64,000 bases of DNA from Microbacterium sp. (GCF_031178445.1 NZ_JAPSIY010000001.1:248001-312000), one strand, 5' to 3'; shown: positions 32,294 through 41,890, numbered from the stretch's first letter. Notes: generated from the letters alone by a model not told the origin. A program made the numbers and translations.

Positions 32294-33325
32294 ATGGGTC
32301 GCACGACCATCGCCGACGTCGCTCGAGAAGCAGGTGTCACCAAGGCCACGGTGTCGCATGCGCTGAGCGGCAATCGCCCGATCTCGCAGGAGACCAGGGC
32401 GAAGGTGCTCGCTGCGGCCGAACGCCTCAACTGGGTGCCGAGCCAGAGCGCGCGCTCTCTCGCCACGCGCCGCGCGAACGCGATCGGCGTGGTGCTCGCC
32501 CGAGACCCGGAGGTGATCGCGAACGACTCCTTCTTCCCGGCGTTCATCGCCGGCGTCGAATCGGTGCTCGCCGAGACCGAGACCGCGCTTCTGCTTCAGG
32601 TGGTGCCTGACCGGGATGCGGAGGAGCGCGCCTACCGCTCGATGTCGCACGGGCGGGCGGACGGAGCGATCCTGCTCGACCTGCGCGTCGAAGACTGGCG
32701 CGTACCCCTGCTTGCCGGGCTCGGCATGCCCACCGTGCTCGTCGGGGCGTACGACCAGACCCACGACTTCTCCTGCGTCCGCACCGACGACGGCGCGCCC
32801 ATGCGCGAGCTCATCGAGCATTTGCGGGCGCATGGGCACTCGCGCATCGCGCATGTCAGCGGCCCGCTGGACTACGTGCACTCCAAGGCTCGCGCCGACG
32901 CGTACGTCGAGGCCGTCGGCGATGCCGCGTTGCTGCGTGAAGGGGACTTCACCGCCGGCAGCGGACGCGAGCGCACGGCTGAGCTGCTCGCCCTGCCCGA
33001 GCGACCGACGGCGATCCTCTACTCCAACGACACCATGGCGATCGCCGGGCTCTCCCTTGCCCGCTCACAGGGCCTCGTCGTGCCCACCGACCTGGCGGTC
33101 GCCGGATTCGACGACGACCATCTCTCCGCGCACCTCTCGCCCTCGCTGACCAGCGTCTCATCGGACCCGGCGGCACGCGGACGCGCGGCGGCACGCCTGC
33201 TGCGCGACAGCATCCTCGGTGCAGCACCGCGCACCGAGCTCATCGACTGCAACATCGTGCACTTTCGTGAAAGCACCTCGGGACCGGCATCCGCGGGCCC
33301 TGACGTTTCGAGGAGGACACCATGA
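32294..33325 (+). CDS. LacI-family repressor of the mannoside locus
   Basis: A 343-residue LacI protein. The helix-turn-helix with hinge helix covers residues 1-60 (TTIADVAREAGVTKATVSHALSG). A periplasmic-binding-like effector domain follows (NAIGVVLARDPEV, DGAILLD, RIAHVSGP, AILYSNDTMAIAGL, VAGFDDD). It probably senses the imported oligosaccharide or its phosphorolysis product. GGGAGGTG precedes the ATG at 32294. The stop overlaps the start of the binding-protein gene by 4 nt, so regulator and transporter are one transcript from the operator-covered promoter. Confidence 0.92.
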   Translation: MGRTTIADVAREAGVTKATVSHALSGNRPISQETRAKVLAAAERLNWVPSQSARSLATRRANAIGVVLARDPEVIANDSFFPAFIAGVESVLAETETALLLQVVPDRDAEERAYRSMSHGRADGAILLDLRVEDWRVPLLAGLGMPTVLVGAYDQTHDFSCVRTDDGAPMRELIEHLRAHGHSRIAHVSGPLDYVHSKARADAYVEAVGDAALLREGDFTAGSGRERTAELLALPERPTAILYSNDTMAIAGLSLARSQGLVVPTDLAVAGFDDDHLSAHLSPSLTSVSSDPAARGRAAARLLRDSILGAAPRTELIDCNIVHFRESTSGPASAGPDVSRRTP

Positions 33326-34599
33326 GGAAGATCCGTGCAGCAGCGTTCATCGGAGCCGCCGCGCTCCTGGTCACCGGATGCTCGTCCGGCGGCGGCGGAG
33401 GGGGTGGCGGCGGAGATGGCGCGGCCTCCGGCACCGGCGACATCGACATCTGGCTCTCCAACAACGAGCAGGAGCTCGCCTGGGGCAAGTCTGTCGTCGA
33501 CGCCTGGAACGCCGAGCATCCCGACGAGCAGGTGAAGGCGCAGGAGATCCCGGCGGCGTCGTCATCCGAGGAGGCGATCACTGCTGCCATCACCGCAGGC
33601 ACCGCACCGTGTCTCGTCTTCAACATCGCGCCGGCCGCGGTCTCGGGCTGGGTGAGGCAGGGCGGTCTCGTCGATCTCAGTTCGCTGGAGGGCGCCGACG
33701 ACTACATCACCGAGCGCGGCGGCGATGTCGAGTCCTACCAGACCGATGGCGCGTTCTACCAGCTGCCCTGGAAGTCGAACCCCGTGATGGTCATGTACAA
33801 CAAGGAGCTCTTCTCTAACGCCGGCCTGAACGCCGACGATCCGCAGATGAACACCCACGAGGCGTTCATGGAGGGTGCGCGAGCGCTCGTCGACTCGGGA
33901 GTGCAGAGCGCGATCTGGCCCTCCCCCACGAGCGAGTTCTATCAGCCGTGGTTCGACTTCTATCCCTTCTACCTCGCCGAGACCGACGGCACCATGCTCG
34001 TCGAAGACGGCAAGGCCACGTTCGACTCGGACGCCGGAAAGACGGTGGCCGACTTCTGGGCCGCGATGTACGAAGAAGGACTGGCTCCCCAGGAGAAGTC
34101 GACGGACGACGCGATGTCCGCCGGCACCACAGCCATGCAGCTGGCCGGCCCGTGGGCGATCCCCTCCTACGCCGAGACCGTGGATGTCGGGTTCATGCCC
34201 GTGCCCACGTCGGACGGCCGTGAGAACCCGAAGACGTTCGCCGATTCGAAGAGCGTGTCGATGTTCACCTCGTGCGAGAACCAGGGCACCGCGTGGGAGT
34301 TCCTGAAGTTCGCGACCAGCGAGGAGAGCGACGGCGTGCTGCTGGAGGAGACCGGCCAGATGCCGATGCGGACGGGGCTCAAGGACGCCTACCCCGACTA
34401 CTTCTCGGCGAACCCGAACTATGTCGCCTTCGCGGACCAGGCCGAGAACACGGCCGATGTGCCCAGCATCCCGAACTCCGTCGAAGCGTGGCAGGCGTTC
34501 CGCGACGAGTACTCCGCTTCGGTGATCTTCGGCAAGGAGTCCACAGCGGACTTCCTGAAGAACGCGGCCGAGAAGATCGACGGCCTCGTCTCGGAGTGA
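33322..34599 (+). CDS. sugar ABC transporter substrate-binding lipoprotein
   Basis: A 425-residue cluster D (family 1) solute-binding lipoprotein. The signal peptide ends in LLVTGCSS with Cys20 lipidated, followed by a run of nine glycines acting as a linker. The body has the usual pattern (IDIWLSNNEQELAWGKSVVDAWN, PWKSNPVMVMYNKELF, GTTAMQLAGPWAIPSY). It delivers an oligosaccharide, probably a beta-mannoside given the GH130 gene, to the two permeases that follow. AGGAGGACACC precedes the ATG. No ATPase is in the locus, so a shared MsiK-type ATPase elsewhere is expected. Confidence 0.9.
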   Translation: MRKIRAAAFIGAAALLVTGCSSGGGGGGGGGDGAASGTGDIDIWLSNNEQELAWGKSVVDAWNAEHPDEQVKAQEIPAASSSEEAITAAITAGTAPCLVFNIAPAAVSGWVRQGGLVDLSSLEGADDYITERGGDVESYQTDGAFYQLPWKSNPVMVMYNKELFSNAGLNADDPQMNTHEAFMEGARALVDSGVQSAIWPSPTSEFYQPWFDFYPFYLAETDGTMLVEDGKATFDSDAGKTVADFWAAMYEEGLAPQEKSTDDAMSAGTTAMQLAGPWAIPSYAETVDVGFMPVPTSDGRENPKTFADSKSVSMFTSCENQGTAWEFLKFATSEESDGVLLEETGQMPMRTGLKDAYPDYFSANPNYVAFADQAENTADVPSIPNSVEAWQAFRDEYSASVIFGKESTADFLKNAAEKIDGLVSE

Positions 34600-34603
34600 T
34601 GTC

Positions 34604-35503
34604 GTGACCGACTCGCGACGGCGGCTGCGCACCCGCATCCTGGGTGCGCAGCCCCTCGGCGGGCTCTTCGCGCTGCCGTACCTCGTGTTCGTGCTCGCGA
34701 TCTTCGCCTACCCGCTCGGCTTCGCCGTCTACATCGCGTTCCACGACTACTTCTTCACCGCCCCCGGCATCGAGCCCGATCGACCATTCGTGGGCCTCGA
34801 CAACTTCGCTCAGGTGCTCACCGACCCGCGCGTGTTCGACGCCTTCCGCAACACGCTGGTCTTCCTCGTCATCAACGTGCCGCTCACCGTCGTCCTCTCC
34901 CTGCTGCTGGCGGCCGCCCTCAACAGCGGCATCCGCTGGGTGGCCGCCTACCGCGTCGCGTTCTACGTGCCGTACCTCACGGCGAGCGTCTCGCTCGTGG
35001 GCGTGTGGATGCTGATGTTCTCGAGCCACGGGCTCATCAACACGCTGCTGGGGCCGCTCGCACCTGACCCGTCATGGCTGGTGAACAGCACGCTGGCGAT
35101 GCCGATGATCGCGCTGTACGTCACCTGGAAGCAGCTCGGCTTCTACATCCTGCTGTACCTCGCCGCACTGCAGAATGTGCCCCGCGAGCTGTACGAGTCG
35201 GCGGAGACCGACGGCGCCGGCGGCTTCGCACGGTTTATGAACGTCACCGTCCCGGGTGTGCGGAACGCGACCACCCTGGTGCTGATCCTCTCGATCATCA
35301 CAGGGGCGAACCTCTTCACCGAGCCGTACCTGCTCACCAGCGGCGGCGGCCCCGACGGAGCATCGGTCACCCCGGTGCTGCTCATCTATCAGCAGGGCAT
35401 CCAGCAGCAGAACCCCGACACGGCGGCCGCGATCGGCATGCTGCTCGTGATCCTCGTCGGTGCGCTGTCCCTTCTCGCGAACCGTGCCACCCAGGAGAGA
35501 TGA
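34604..35503 (+). CDS. sugar ABC transporter permease (MalF type)
   Basis: A 299-residue permease with six membrane segments. The conserved cytoplasmic EAA loop is ELYESAETDGAGGFARFMNVTVPG near residues 205-228, which contacts the ATPase. It starts at GTG 34604, four bases after the binding-protein stop, and ends in an overlap with the second permease. With that protein it forms the heterodimeric channel for the oligosaccharide bound by the upstream lipoprotein. Confidence 0.92.
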   Translation: MTDSRRRLRTRILGAQPLGGLFALPYLVFVLAIFAYPLGFAVYIAFHDYFFTAPGIEPDRPFVGLDNFAQVLTDPRVFDAFRNTLVFLVINVPLTVVLSLLLAAALNSGIRWVAAYRVAFYVPYLTASVSLVGVWMLMFSSHGLINTLLGPLAPDPSWLVNSTLAMPMIALYVTWKQLGFYILLYLAALQNVPRELYESAETDGAGGFARFMNVTVPGVRNATTLVLILSIITGANLFTEPYLLTSGGGPDGASVTPVLLIYQQGIQQQNPDTAAAIGMLLVILVGALSLLANRATQER

Positions 35504-36342
35504 TGCGCACCCGTCGACGACTGCCCCGCGTGCTGAGCGTCGTGCTGCTCACGATCGCAGCGCTGATGTTCGCGTTCCCCTTCTACTTCATGATCGTGGG
35601 CGCCTTTCAGGAGAACCCCACCAACGCCCCGAGCGAGCTGCTTCCGACCGGCGGATGGACGCTGCAGAACTTCGCGAACATCGACTCGCGCATCGACCTC
35701 GCCGGCTCGCTGCTGAACTCGCTGATCTTCACCGCAGGGGTGCTTCTCGGCACGATCGTGTTCGGTCTGCTGGCGGGGTACGCGCTCGCCCGTCTCGACT
35801 TCCGCGGCCGTGGCGTGCTGTGGGTGCTGATGCTGCTCGTGCAGATGGTGCCGTTCCAGCTGCTGATGATCCCGCTGTACGTGCAGATCACCCGCAACTA
35901 CGGGCTCGGCGATTCGTATCTCGGCATGATCCTGCCCTTCGCGATCAACACCACGGCGGTGTTCATCTTCACGCAGTTCTTCAAGTCGCTGCCCGCCGAG
36001 ATCTTCGAGGCCGCCCGCATCGATGGTGCGGGTGAGCTGCGGCTGCTCACGGCGGTGGCCGTTCCCCTGATCCGCCCCGTTCTCGTCACCGTGGTGCTGA
36101 TCACCTTCATCGGGCCGTGGAACGAGTTCCTCTGGCCGTTCCTCATCACCAAGGACGCATCGCTGCAGCCGCTCGCCGTCTCCCTCGCCAACTACATCTC
36201 GACCGTGGCGCAGTCGACGGCCAACCCCAACGGGGCGATCCTCGCCGGCGCTACCGCCCTGGCGCTGCCGGTCGTGGTGCTGTTCTGCGTGTTCCAGCGC
36301 TTCTTCACCGCGACGGACCTCGGCGCGGCCATCAAAGGCTGA
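35503..36342 (+). CDS. sugar ABC transporter permease (MalG type)
   Basis: A 279-residue permease with six membrane segments and the EAA loop EIFEAARIDGAGELRLLTAVAVP near residues 166-188. Two ATG codons follow each other (35500 and 35503). I prefer the second because AGGAG at 35493-35497 is then five bases away, while the first would leave only two. It is the partner of the preceding MalF-type permease. A 56-nt gap separates it from the GH130 gene. Confidence 0.9.
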   Translation: MRTRRRLPRVLSVVLLTIAALMFAFPFYFMIVGAFQENPTNAPSELLPTGGWTLQNFANIDSRIDLAGSLLNSLIFTAGVLLGTIVFGLLAGYALARLDFRGRGVLWVLMLLVQMVPFQLLMIPLYVQITRNYGLGDSYLGMILPFAINTTAVFIFTQFFKSLPAEIFEAARIDGAGELRLLTAVAVPLIRPVLVTVVLITFIGPWNEFLWPFLITKDASLQPLAVSLANYISTVAQSTANPNGAILAGATALALPVVVLFCVFQRFFTATDLGAAIKG

Positions 36343-36398
36343 GCCCGACCGCCGTGGGCATCCGCTTGTCCTCCCCCGCCGAAACAGAAAGGCCTTCC

Positions 36399-37373
36399 AT
36401 GTTCACCGGAGCATCCTTCCCCCTCGGACCGTTCACGCCTTATGAGGGCAACCCGATCCTCCGACCGCGCGGCGACAGCTGGGAGTCGGCGAACCTCTAC
36501 AACCCCGCCGCACTCGTCGACGGCGACGAGGTGCTGTTGCTGTACCGCGCGCACGCAGACGACATCGTGTCGCATATCGGCCTGGCCCGCTCGCACGACG
36601 GCGTGACGTTCACCCGAGAGGACGCGCCCATCCTCTCCCCCGCCGAGGACTATGAGCGTTACGGCTGCGAGGATCCGCGGATCGCCCTCATCGACGGCAC
36701 CTATTACCTCACGTACACCGGGTGGGACCGCCGAAGCGCACAGCTGTGCCTCGCGACCTCGACCGACCTGCGCGAGTGGACCAGGCACGGGCCGATCTTC
36801 GACGATTTCGACACGTTCAAGACCATGGATCCGCGCGGGTTCAACTGGTCCAAGGCCGGCGTCATCGTCCCCCGGCAGATGCAGGGGAAGTGGTGGATGT
36901 ACTTCGGCGAGGGCGCGATCTACTGGGCCACCAGCGACGACCTCATCCACTGGACTCCTGGCACGCCCGACACCGAACCGATGTACTCGCCCACCCCCGG
37001 CACCTGGGATGAGGCGCTCGTCGAGATCGGCACCTCGCCTGTGCTCGCGGACAATGGCGTGCTCGTACTGCTCACCAACGGCGCCACCCGCACCATCCAC
37101 GACGACGGCACGGTCGACGTCGACTACCGGTGCGGCCAGATCGCGATCGATCCCGATGAGCCGACGAAGGTCATCGCGCGGATGCAGGAACCGTGGCTGC
37201 GTCCGCAGACCTTCGAGGACCTGAACGGGCTGGTGTCGAACGTGACGTTCGTCGAAGGGCTGGTGAAGTTCCAGGGCAGATGGCTGGCGTACTACGGGCA
37301 GTCCGACACGACTCTCGCCGTCGCCATCCACGACCCGGCTGAGCCGTGGGGAAGGTCCCTGCGGGAGGAATGA
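36399..37373 (+). CDS. GH130 glycoside phosphorylase (beta-mannoside type)
   Basis: A 324-residue five-bladed propeller enzyme of GH130. Family stretches are EGNPILRPRGDSWESANLYNPAAL near residues 14-37, the acid-Asp region YGCEDPRIALIDGTYYLTYT near 87-106 and WWMYFGEGAIYWATSDDLIHW near 165-185. GH130 enzymes split beta-1,4- or beta-1,2-mannosides with inorganic phosphate, giving mannose 1-phosphate, or hydrolyse them. It has no signal peptide and so acts on sugar brought in by the preceding ABC importer. The subfamily, and hence linkage preference, cannot be settled by eye. Confidence 0.87.
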   Translation: MFTGASFPLGPFTPYEGNPILRPRGDSWESANLYNPAALVDGDEVLLLYRAHADDIVSHIGLARSHDGVTFTREDAPILSPAEDYERYGCEDPRIALIDGTYYLTYTGWDRRSAQLCLATSTDLREWTRHGPIFDDFDTFKTMDPRGFNWSKAGVIVPRQMQGKWWMYFGEGAIYWATSDDLIHWTPGTPDTEPMYSPTPGTWDEALVEIGTSPVLADNGVLVLLTNGATRTIHDDGTVDVDYRCGQIAIDPDEPTKVIARMQEPWLRPQTFEDLNGLVSNVTFVEGLVKFQGRWLAYYGQSDTTLAVAIHDPAEPWGRSLREE

Positions 37374-37386
37374 AGGGCATGACGAC

Positions 37387-39393
37387 ATGGAGACCACACG
37401 ACGCGGGTTCCTGACGGCGGTCGGAGCGGCATCCGCCCTGACGCTGCTGCCGGCCGGAGCCGCACTCGGCGCATCGCCTGCAGGACACCGGCCTGCCGCG
37501 CCTGCACCGCCCAGGCTGACCAACCTCGCCCACCTGAGCTTCCTGCTCGCCGAGGTGCCGGTGACCGCGAGCGCCGCGCACACGACATTCGCCATCGACG
37601 CGGAGCCCACCGTGCTGGCGCCATGGACATACGCCGATGCCGACGGCTCGGGTGGCTTCCGGCGGGTGGGCGGTGGCACCCGAGACGATACGACCGGGCA
37701 CTGGACGCAGGGTGCGTACAACGCCGATGACATCTCGCGCGCCGCCGTCGTGTTCCTGCGCGACTGGCGTGCTTCCGGAGATGCGCGCAGCCGCGACGAG
37801 GCCCGTGGGCTGCTGCGAGCGCTCGCGTTCCTGCAGACGATTGACGGCCCGAACGCGGGATGCGTCGTGCTCTGGCAGCAGGAGGACGGAACGCTCAACC
37901 CGAGCGCGATCCCCGTCGAGCTTCCCGATCCGTCGGATTCGGCAGAGTCGTACTGGCTCGCCCGCACGGTATGGGCGCTCGGTGAGGGCTATGCCGCCTT
38001 CAAGGATGCGGATGCCGCCTTCGCCGGGTTCCTGCTGGACAGGCTGAACCTCTGCCTCGACGCACTCGAGCGGCAGTCGCTTTCGCGCGCAGGCACCTTC
38101 GTGACCAGCGACGGCGTCGAGCTGCCGGCCTGGCTGATCGCCGGCGGAGCCGACGCGACTGCCGAGGCGATGCTCGGACTGACCGCAGCGCTGCGCACCC
38201 GGCCTGACGACGTTCGCATCCGGCGTGTGCTCACCAGGTACGGCGAGGGTGTCGCCGCGATGGCGACCGACCCCGCGCACGGATGGCCGTTCGGCGCCGT
38301 ACTGCCGTGGGTGGGCTCTCTGGGATTCTGGCACGCCTGGGGCGGCGCCGCGCCCGAGGCGCTGGCCGGCGCCGGGTCGTTGCTGGGCCGGCGAGCCTGG
38401 GTCGCGGCCGCAGCAGCCGATGCCGGCAGCTTCACACCGCTCGTGCTGGCCTGCGGCGGTCCGAACAACGCGTGGGCTCCGCTGCCCGCCGAAGCGCAGA
38501 TCGCGTACGGAGCGCACGGCCGAGTCGCCGTCGCCGTCGGCGCGGGCGGTCGGGGTCATCGTGTGCTGGGCGGCCTGGCCGCCGGCTGGTTCTTCGGCGC
38601 GAACCCCGCCGGCGTGCCAGTGTACGACCCGGCGACCGGGGTGACCTTCGACGGGGTGGAGACCGACGGCAGGGTCAATCGCAACTCCGGAGCGGAGTCG
38701 ACGATCCACGGTCAGCTGACGATGCTGCTGCTCGACGAGCATCCCGATGTCGCCGCCGTCGCCACGTCGATCTCGGGACTGCGGTCGCACACGGGCCTGC
38801 GCGCCATCGACGCGGAGTCCGCTCGGATGTCCGCCGGGTGCGCGGTGGTACGCCCCGACAGCGGAGCGTGGACCGGGGAGGGCAACCTTTCCGGCGGGGC
38901 ATACGTGCACGTGCCCGATGGCGAGTGGGTCGAGTTCGACGTCGCCGAGCCGGCAGTGCTGCATTCGCTGATCTGGCGCCGTGCCGAGGCGGCCGGCGAA
39001 GCCGAGTGGGAGGTGCGCACGAGCGGCGGCACCTGGTCGGCGTCCACACCGGCGGGTGGCAGCGGAGCGCGGGGTCTCACCGAGGCGGACGGCGCACTGG
39101 TGCCGCAGCGTCTCGGCGAATCCGTCGGCCTTGCCGTCGTGCGCTGCACGAGCAGGGGTGACGTCAGGCTCGACGCGCTCGTCGTGCAGCCGCTGGTCGC
39201 GACGGCTGTCTATGAGACCGAGACGGGTGCGGCGGTGCTCTACGCCAACGCCACGGCGACCGAACGCCGAGTCGCGGCCCTCGCCGAAGGGGACGGTCGG
39301 GCATACGACGCAGACGGCTCGCAGCACGGTCAGGCGGCGCGGAGCGGGCGGGTGCGTGTGCGGCCGCGAGGCTTCACGATCACCAGCGGATGA
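37387..39393 (+). CDS. Tat-secreted protein, probable alpha/alpha barrel carbohydrate enzyme
   Basis: A 668-residue exported protein. The N-terminus is a twin-arginine signal (TTRRGFLTAVGAASALTLL) with an Ala-rich cleavage region near 30. Residues about 45-430 have the repeated helical pattern and aromatic-rich motifs (YNADDISRAAVVFLRDW, ESYWLARTVWALGEGYAAF, WVGSLGFWHAWGGAAPEAL) of an alpha/alpha six-barrel glycosidase or epimerase-like fold. A beta-rich region from about 480 on resembles a carbohydrate-binding module. I cannot assign a GH family. Its place 13 nt after the GH130 gene suggests extracellular processing of the same glycan. Confidence 0.7.
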   Translation: METTRRGFLTAVGAASALTLLPAGAALGASPAGHRPAAPAPPRLTNLAHLSFLLAEVPVTASAAHTTFAIDAEPTVLAPWTYADADGSGGFRRVGGGTRDDTTGHWTQGAYNADDISRAAVVFLRDWRASGDARSRDEARGLLRALAFLQTIDGPNAGCVVLWQQEDGTLNPSAIPVELPDPSDSAESYWLARTVWALGEGYAAFKDADAAFAGFLLDRLNLCLDALERQSLSRAGTFVTSDGVELPAWLIAGGADATAEAMLGLTAALRTRPDDVRIRRVLTRYGEGVAAMATDPAHGWPFGAVLPWVGSLGFWHAWGGAAPEALAGAGSLLGRRAWVAAAAADAGSFTPLVLACGGPNNAWAPLPAEAQIAYGAHGRVAVAVGAGGRGHRVLGGLAAGWFFGANPAGVPVYDPATGVTFDGVETDGRVNRNSGAESTIHGQLTMLLLDEHPDVAAVATSISGLRSHTGLRAIDAESARMSAGCAVVRPDSGAWTGEGNLSGGAYVHVPDGEWVEFDVAEPAVLHSLIWRRAEAAGEAEWEVRTSGGTWSASTPAGGSGARGLTEADGALVPQRLGESVGLAVVRCTSRGDVRLDALVVQPLVATAVYETETGAAVLYANATATERRVAALAEGDGRAYDADGSQHGQAARSGRVRVRPRGFTITSG

Positions 39394-39451
39394 GAGGCGA
39401 CGCGGTGCCGTGGACCGGCGCGGCCGCGCCAGGCAGAGGCATGATGGAGAG

Positions 39452-40252
39452 GTGGCCGATTCCCTCGCAGATCTGACCCGCATGCCGCATCCTCAGCTCG
39501 TCGAAGTGGGCGACGGCGTTGCACTCGCGACGTACTCGTGGGGCGACGCCGATGCGCCGGCGGTCGTGCTGGTGCACGGATTCGCATCGAGCACACGCGA
39601 CAACTGGGTGCTCACCGGATGGGTGCGGATGCTGGAACGCGAGGGGTACCGCGTCCTCGGCATCGACCAGCGCGGGCACGGAGCGAGCCAGAAACCGCAC
39701 GAGCCCGCCGGCTACGCTGTGCGCAGCCTGGCCCGCGACATCGAGACGGTGCTCGACACGTTCCTGATCGACACGGCGTTCTATGTCGGGTACTCACTTG
39801 GCGCGCGTGTGGGCTGGCAGGTGACGCAGGACCTCGGCGAGCGGATCCCTCGTGCCGTGCTCGGCGGCGTGCCCGACGGCATCCCTCTCGAGCGCCTCGA
39901 CCTCGAACAGGTGCGCCGTTACGCCGATGACGGCACACCGGTGACCGACCAGGTGACGCAGAACTACATCGCGCTCGTGGAGCGCGTGCCTGGCAACGAC
40001 CTGCACGCACTGCTCGCGCTGGCGCAGGGTATGCGGGAGTCGCGCTCGATCGACCCCGACCCCGACAACGCGCCCGAGCAGCCGGTGCTGTTCGCGACCG
40101 GCTCGCAGGACGCGGTCATCGGCGGTTCGCGTCGGCTGTCGGATGCTGCGGCCCAGGGCACCTTCTTCGAGATCCCCGACCGCCACCACTTCAACGCCCC
40201 TGGTTCGAAGGCGTTCCGTCAGACCGCACTGGAGTTCCTGCGCGGGGCCTGA
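39452..40252 (+). CDS. alpha/beta hydrolase
   Basis: A 266-residue alpha/beta hydrolase. The oxyanion stretch VLVHGFASS lies near residue 43, the nucleophile elbow YVGYSLGARVGW near 110 and the catalytic-His region PDRHHFNAPGS near 247. Substrate is unknown; it could be an esterase or lactonase. I use GTG 39452; an ATG at 39482 would remove ten residues, and the nearest purine-rich site (GGAGAG) sits very close to the GTG, so the start is uncertain. It is convergent with the reductase-like gene, with only 3 nt between stops. Confidence 0.82.
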   Translation: MADSLADLTRMPHPQLVEVGDGVALATYSWGDADAPAVVLVHGFASSTRDNWVLTGWVRMLEREGYRVLGIDQRGHGASQKPHEPAGYAVRSLARDIETVLDTFLIDTAFYVGYSLGARVGWQVTQDLGERIPRAVLGGVPDGIPLERLDLEQVRRYADDGTPVTDQVTQNYIALVERVPGNDLHALLALAQGMRESRSIDPDPDNAPEQPVLFATGSQDAVIGGSRRLSDAAAQGTFFEIPDRHHFNAPGSKAFRQTALEFLRGA

Positions 40253-40255
40253 GGG

Positions 40256-40822
40256 TCAGGCCCCGGGTGGGGCGTCGAGCACGGTGGGGATGTACTCCAG
40301 CAGCTGCGTGCGGTGGTCGAAGGTGCGCTCCTCGACCAGCTCGAGCCGCACATCGGGATAGCCGTCGAAGATCCGATCCTGACCCGTCGCCCCGGTGATG
40401 ACAGGGAACACGACGACGCGGTACCGGTCTGCGAGGCCGGCCACGAGCAGCGAACGGCAGAGGCTGATGCTGCCGAGAGTGCGCAGAGGCCGATCCGACG
40501 TCTCCTTCAGCCGACGCACGAACCCCACCGCGTCGGCGCGCACGAGCGTGGAGTTGGACCACTCGAGCGGCTCGTCGAGGCTCGACGAGAACACATACTT
40601 GCGCACACCGTTGAGCGACTCCACCCCTTCGGTCTCGTCGGCGGCGAATCGCGACATCAGGCGGTACGTGGTCGCGCCCATCAGCAGCGGTGCATCCTTG
40701 TCTGGATCGTTCGCCAGCCAGTCGAGGTACTCGGGGCTCTCCATGCCCCACCAGCCCGGCCATCCCACTGCCGCGCCGTAGCCGTCGAGGGACATGATGA
40801 AATCGATCGTCAGGGTCTGCAT
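40256..40822 (-). CDS. dihydrofolate reductase-fold protein (RibD C-terminal type)
   Basis: A 188-residue single-domain protein with the RibD-C/DHFR-like fold: IDFIMSLDGYGAAVGWPGWW at the start, DAPLLMGATTYRLMSRFA near 43-60, LGSISLCRSLLVAGLADRYRVVVFPVITG near 117-145. Such stand-alone proteins bind NADPH and reduce unknown small molecules; true folate reductase activity is unlikely. The trailing segment QLLEYIPTVLDAPPGA is short. It is convergent with the hydrolase gene and divergent from the J-domain gene. Confidence 0.85.
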   Translation of the reverse strand: MQTLTIDFIMSLDGYGAAVGWPGWWGMESPEYLDWLANDPDKDAPLLMGATTYRLMSRFAADETEGVESLNGVRKYVFSSSLDEPLEWSNSTLVRADAVGFVRRLKETSDRPLRTLGSISLCRSLLVAGLADRYRVVVFPVITGATGQDRIFDGYPDVRLELVEERTFDHRTQLLEYIPTVLDAPPGA

Positions 40823-40978
40823 CCGATGCTCCTTCGCGCTGCGCGTGCGATCCGGCGCCTGCCCGTCGGCCTACGCCGCGCCGCAGAGCCTACGCCGAGG
40901 TCGCCGTCCGCGTAACCCCGATCCGCCGGACGCATGGACGGTCGCGGCTACGCTGGATGCGACGGCTCGAGGAGGGCG

Positions 40979-41890
40979 ATGTTCGACGGTCCGCTTGCCG
41001 CATCCGCCTACGAGGTGCTCGGAGTCGCACCGACAGCGGGCGAGGACGAGCTGAGACGCGCCTATCGCCTCAGGTTGCGTCAGACGCACCCCGACACCGG
41101 CGGCGATGCGGCGATGTTCATCCGCGTGCAGCGAGCCTGGGAGCACGTCGGCACCCCGCAGGATCGTGCCGCGTACGACCGCGGTCGGCAGGGCGTGACG
41201 TGGGGTGTCGATGCGGCAGCCACGCGATCCACCGGCACCCGCCCTGCGGCGACGTCCTACGGCACGGCAGGCGCCTGGCGGCGCCGGCGCTTCCTGCAGA
41301 TGATGGCCGCGCATCTCGGAGTGGCCGTGACGGACGCGCAGGCCTACGACCCGGCCGTGGTGCGGGCGGCCCCGTGGAGCGCGAGGCGGATGCTGGCAGA
41401 TGCGCTTGCCGAGGAGGCGACGGCTGCAGCGATCCACGAACTCGGCATCGGATTCACGGTCTGGCACGATGTGGCCTGCGGACCCGACGGCGGCGAGAAG
41501 CTCGATCATGTGGTGCTGGCCCCCACGGGACTCTACGGCCTGATGTCGGAGGACTTCGGTGAGGACGTGCGCTTTCGCCAGGGTGAGGCGATCGGCGAAT
41601 CCGTGCGCGGCGAGACACCGGTCGCCGACCTGCTGTCGCGGATGCGCTGGGTCGCGAAGGTCGCACGCGTGCGTTTCGGAGGAGCCATCCTGATCCTCCC
41701 CGATGAGGACCTCGCCCACGCCGCGACCTCGCTGGGCACAGTGCGCGGACTGCCGGTGGTCGCGGTGAGGCGCAGCGCGCTGCGCACCGTGCTGCGCAAG
41801 GGCGTTCCCGGTGCGCGACCGCTGGGTATGACCGAGGCGTTCGACGTGCGGACGCGGCTCAAGCAGGCGGTGCGCGTTCTCGTACCCTGA
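40979..41890 (+). CDS. J-domain protein with a degenerate NERD-like tail
   Basis: A 303-residue protein. Residues 9-65 are a J domain (AYEVLGVAPTAGEDELRRAYRLRLRQTHPDTGG) with the HPD tripeptide intact, so it should stimulate an Hsp70 ATPase. After a linker, residues about 120-290 contain HELGIGFTVWHDV followed by KLDHVVLAPTGLYGLMSED, which resembles a NERD nuclease-like domain; the usual E-x-K pair appears degraded to SED. GAGGAGGGCG lies just before the ATG at 40979. DnaJ/DnaK genes are not adjacent. The J-plus-NERD combination suggests a specialised co-chaperone. Confidence 0.75.
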   Translation: MFDGPLAASAYEVLGVAPTAGEDELRRAYRLRLRQTHPDTGGDAAMFIRVQRAWEHVGTPQDRAAYDRGRQGVTWGVDAAATRSTGTRPAATSYGTAGAWRRRRFLQMMAAHLGVAVTDAQAYDPAVVRAAPWSARRMLADALAEEATAAAIHELGIGFTVWHDVACGPDGGEKLDHVVLAPTGLYGLMSEDFGEDVRFRQGEAIGESVRGETPVADLLSRMRWVAKVARVRFGGAILILPDEDLAHAATSLGTVRGLPVVAVRRSALRTVLRKGVPGARPLGMTEAFDVRTRLKQAVRVLVP

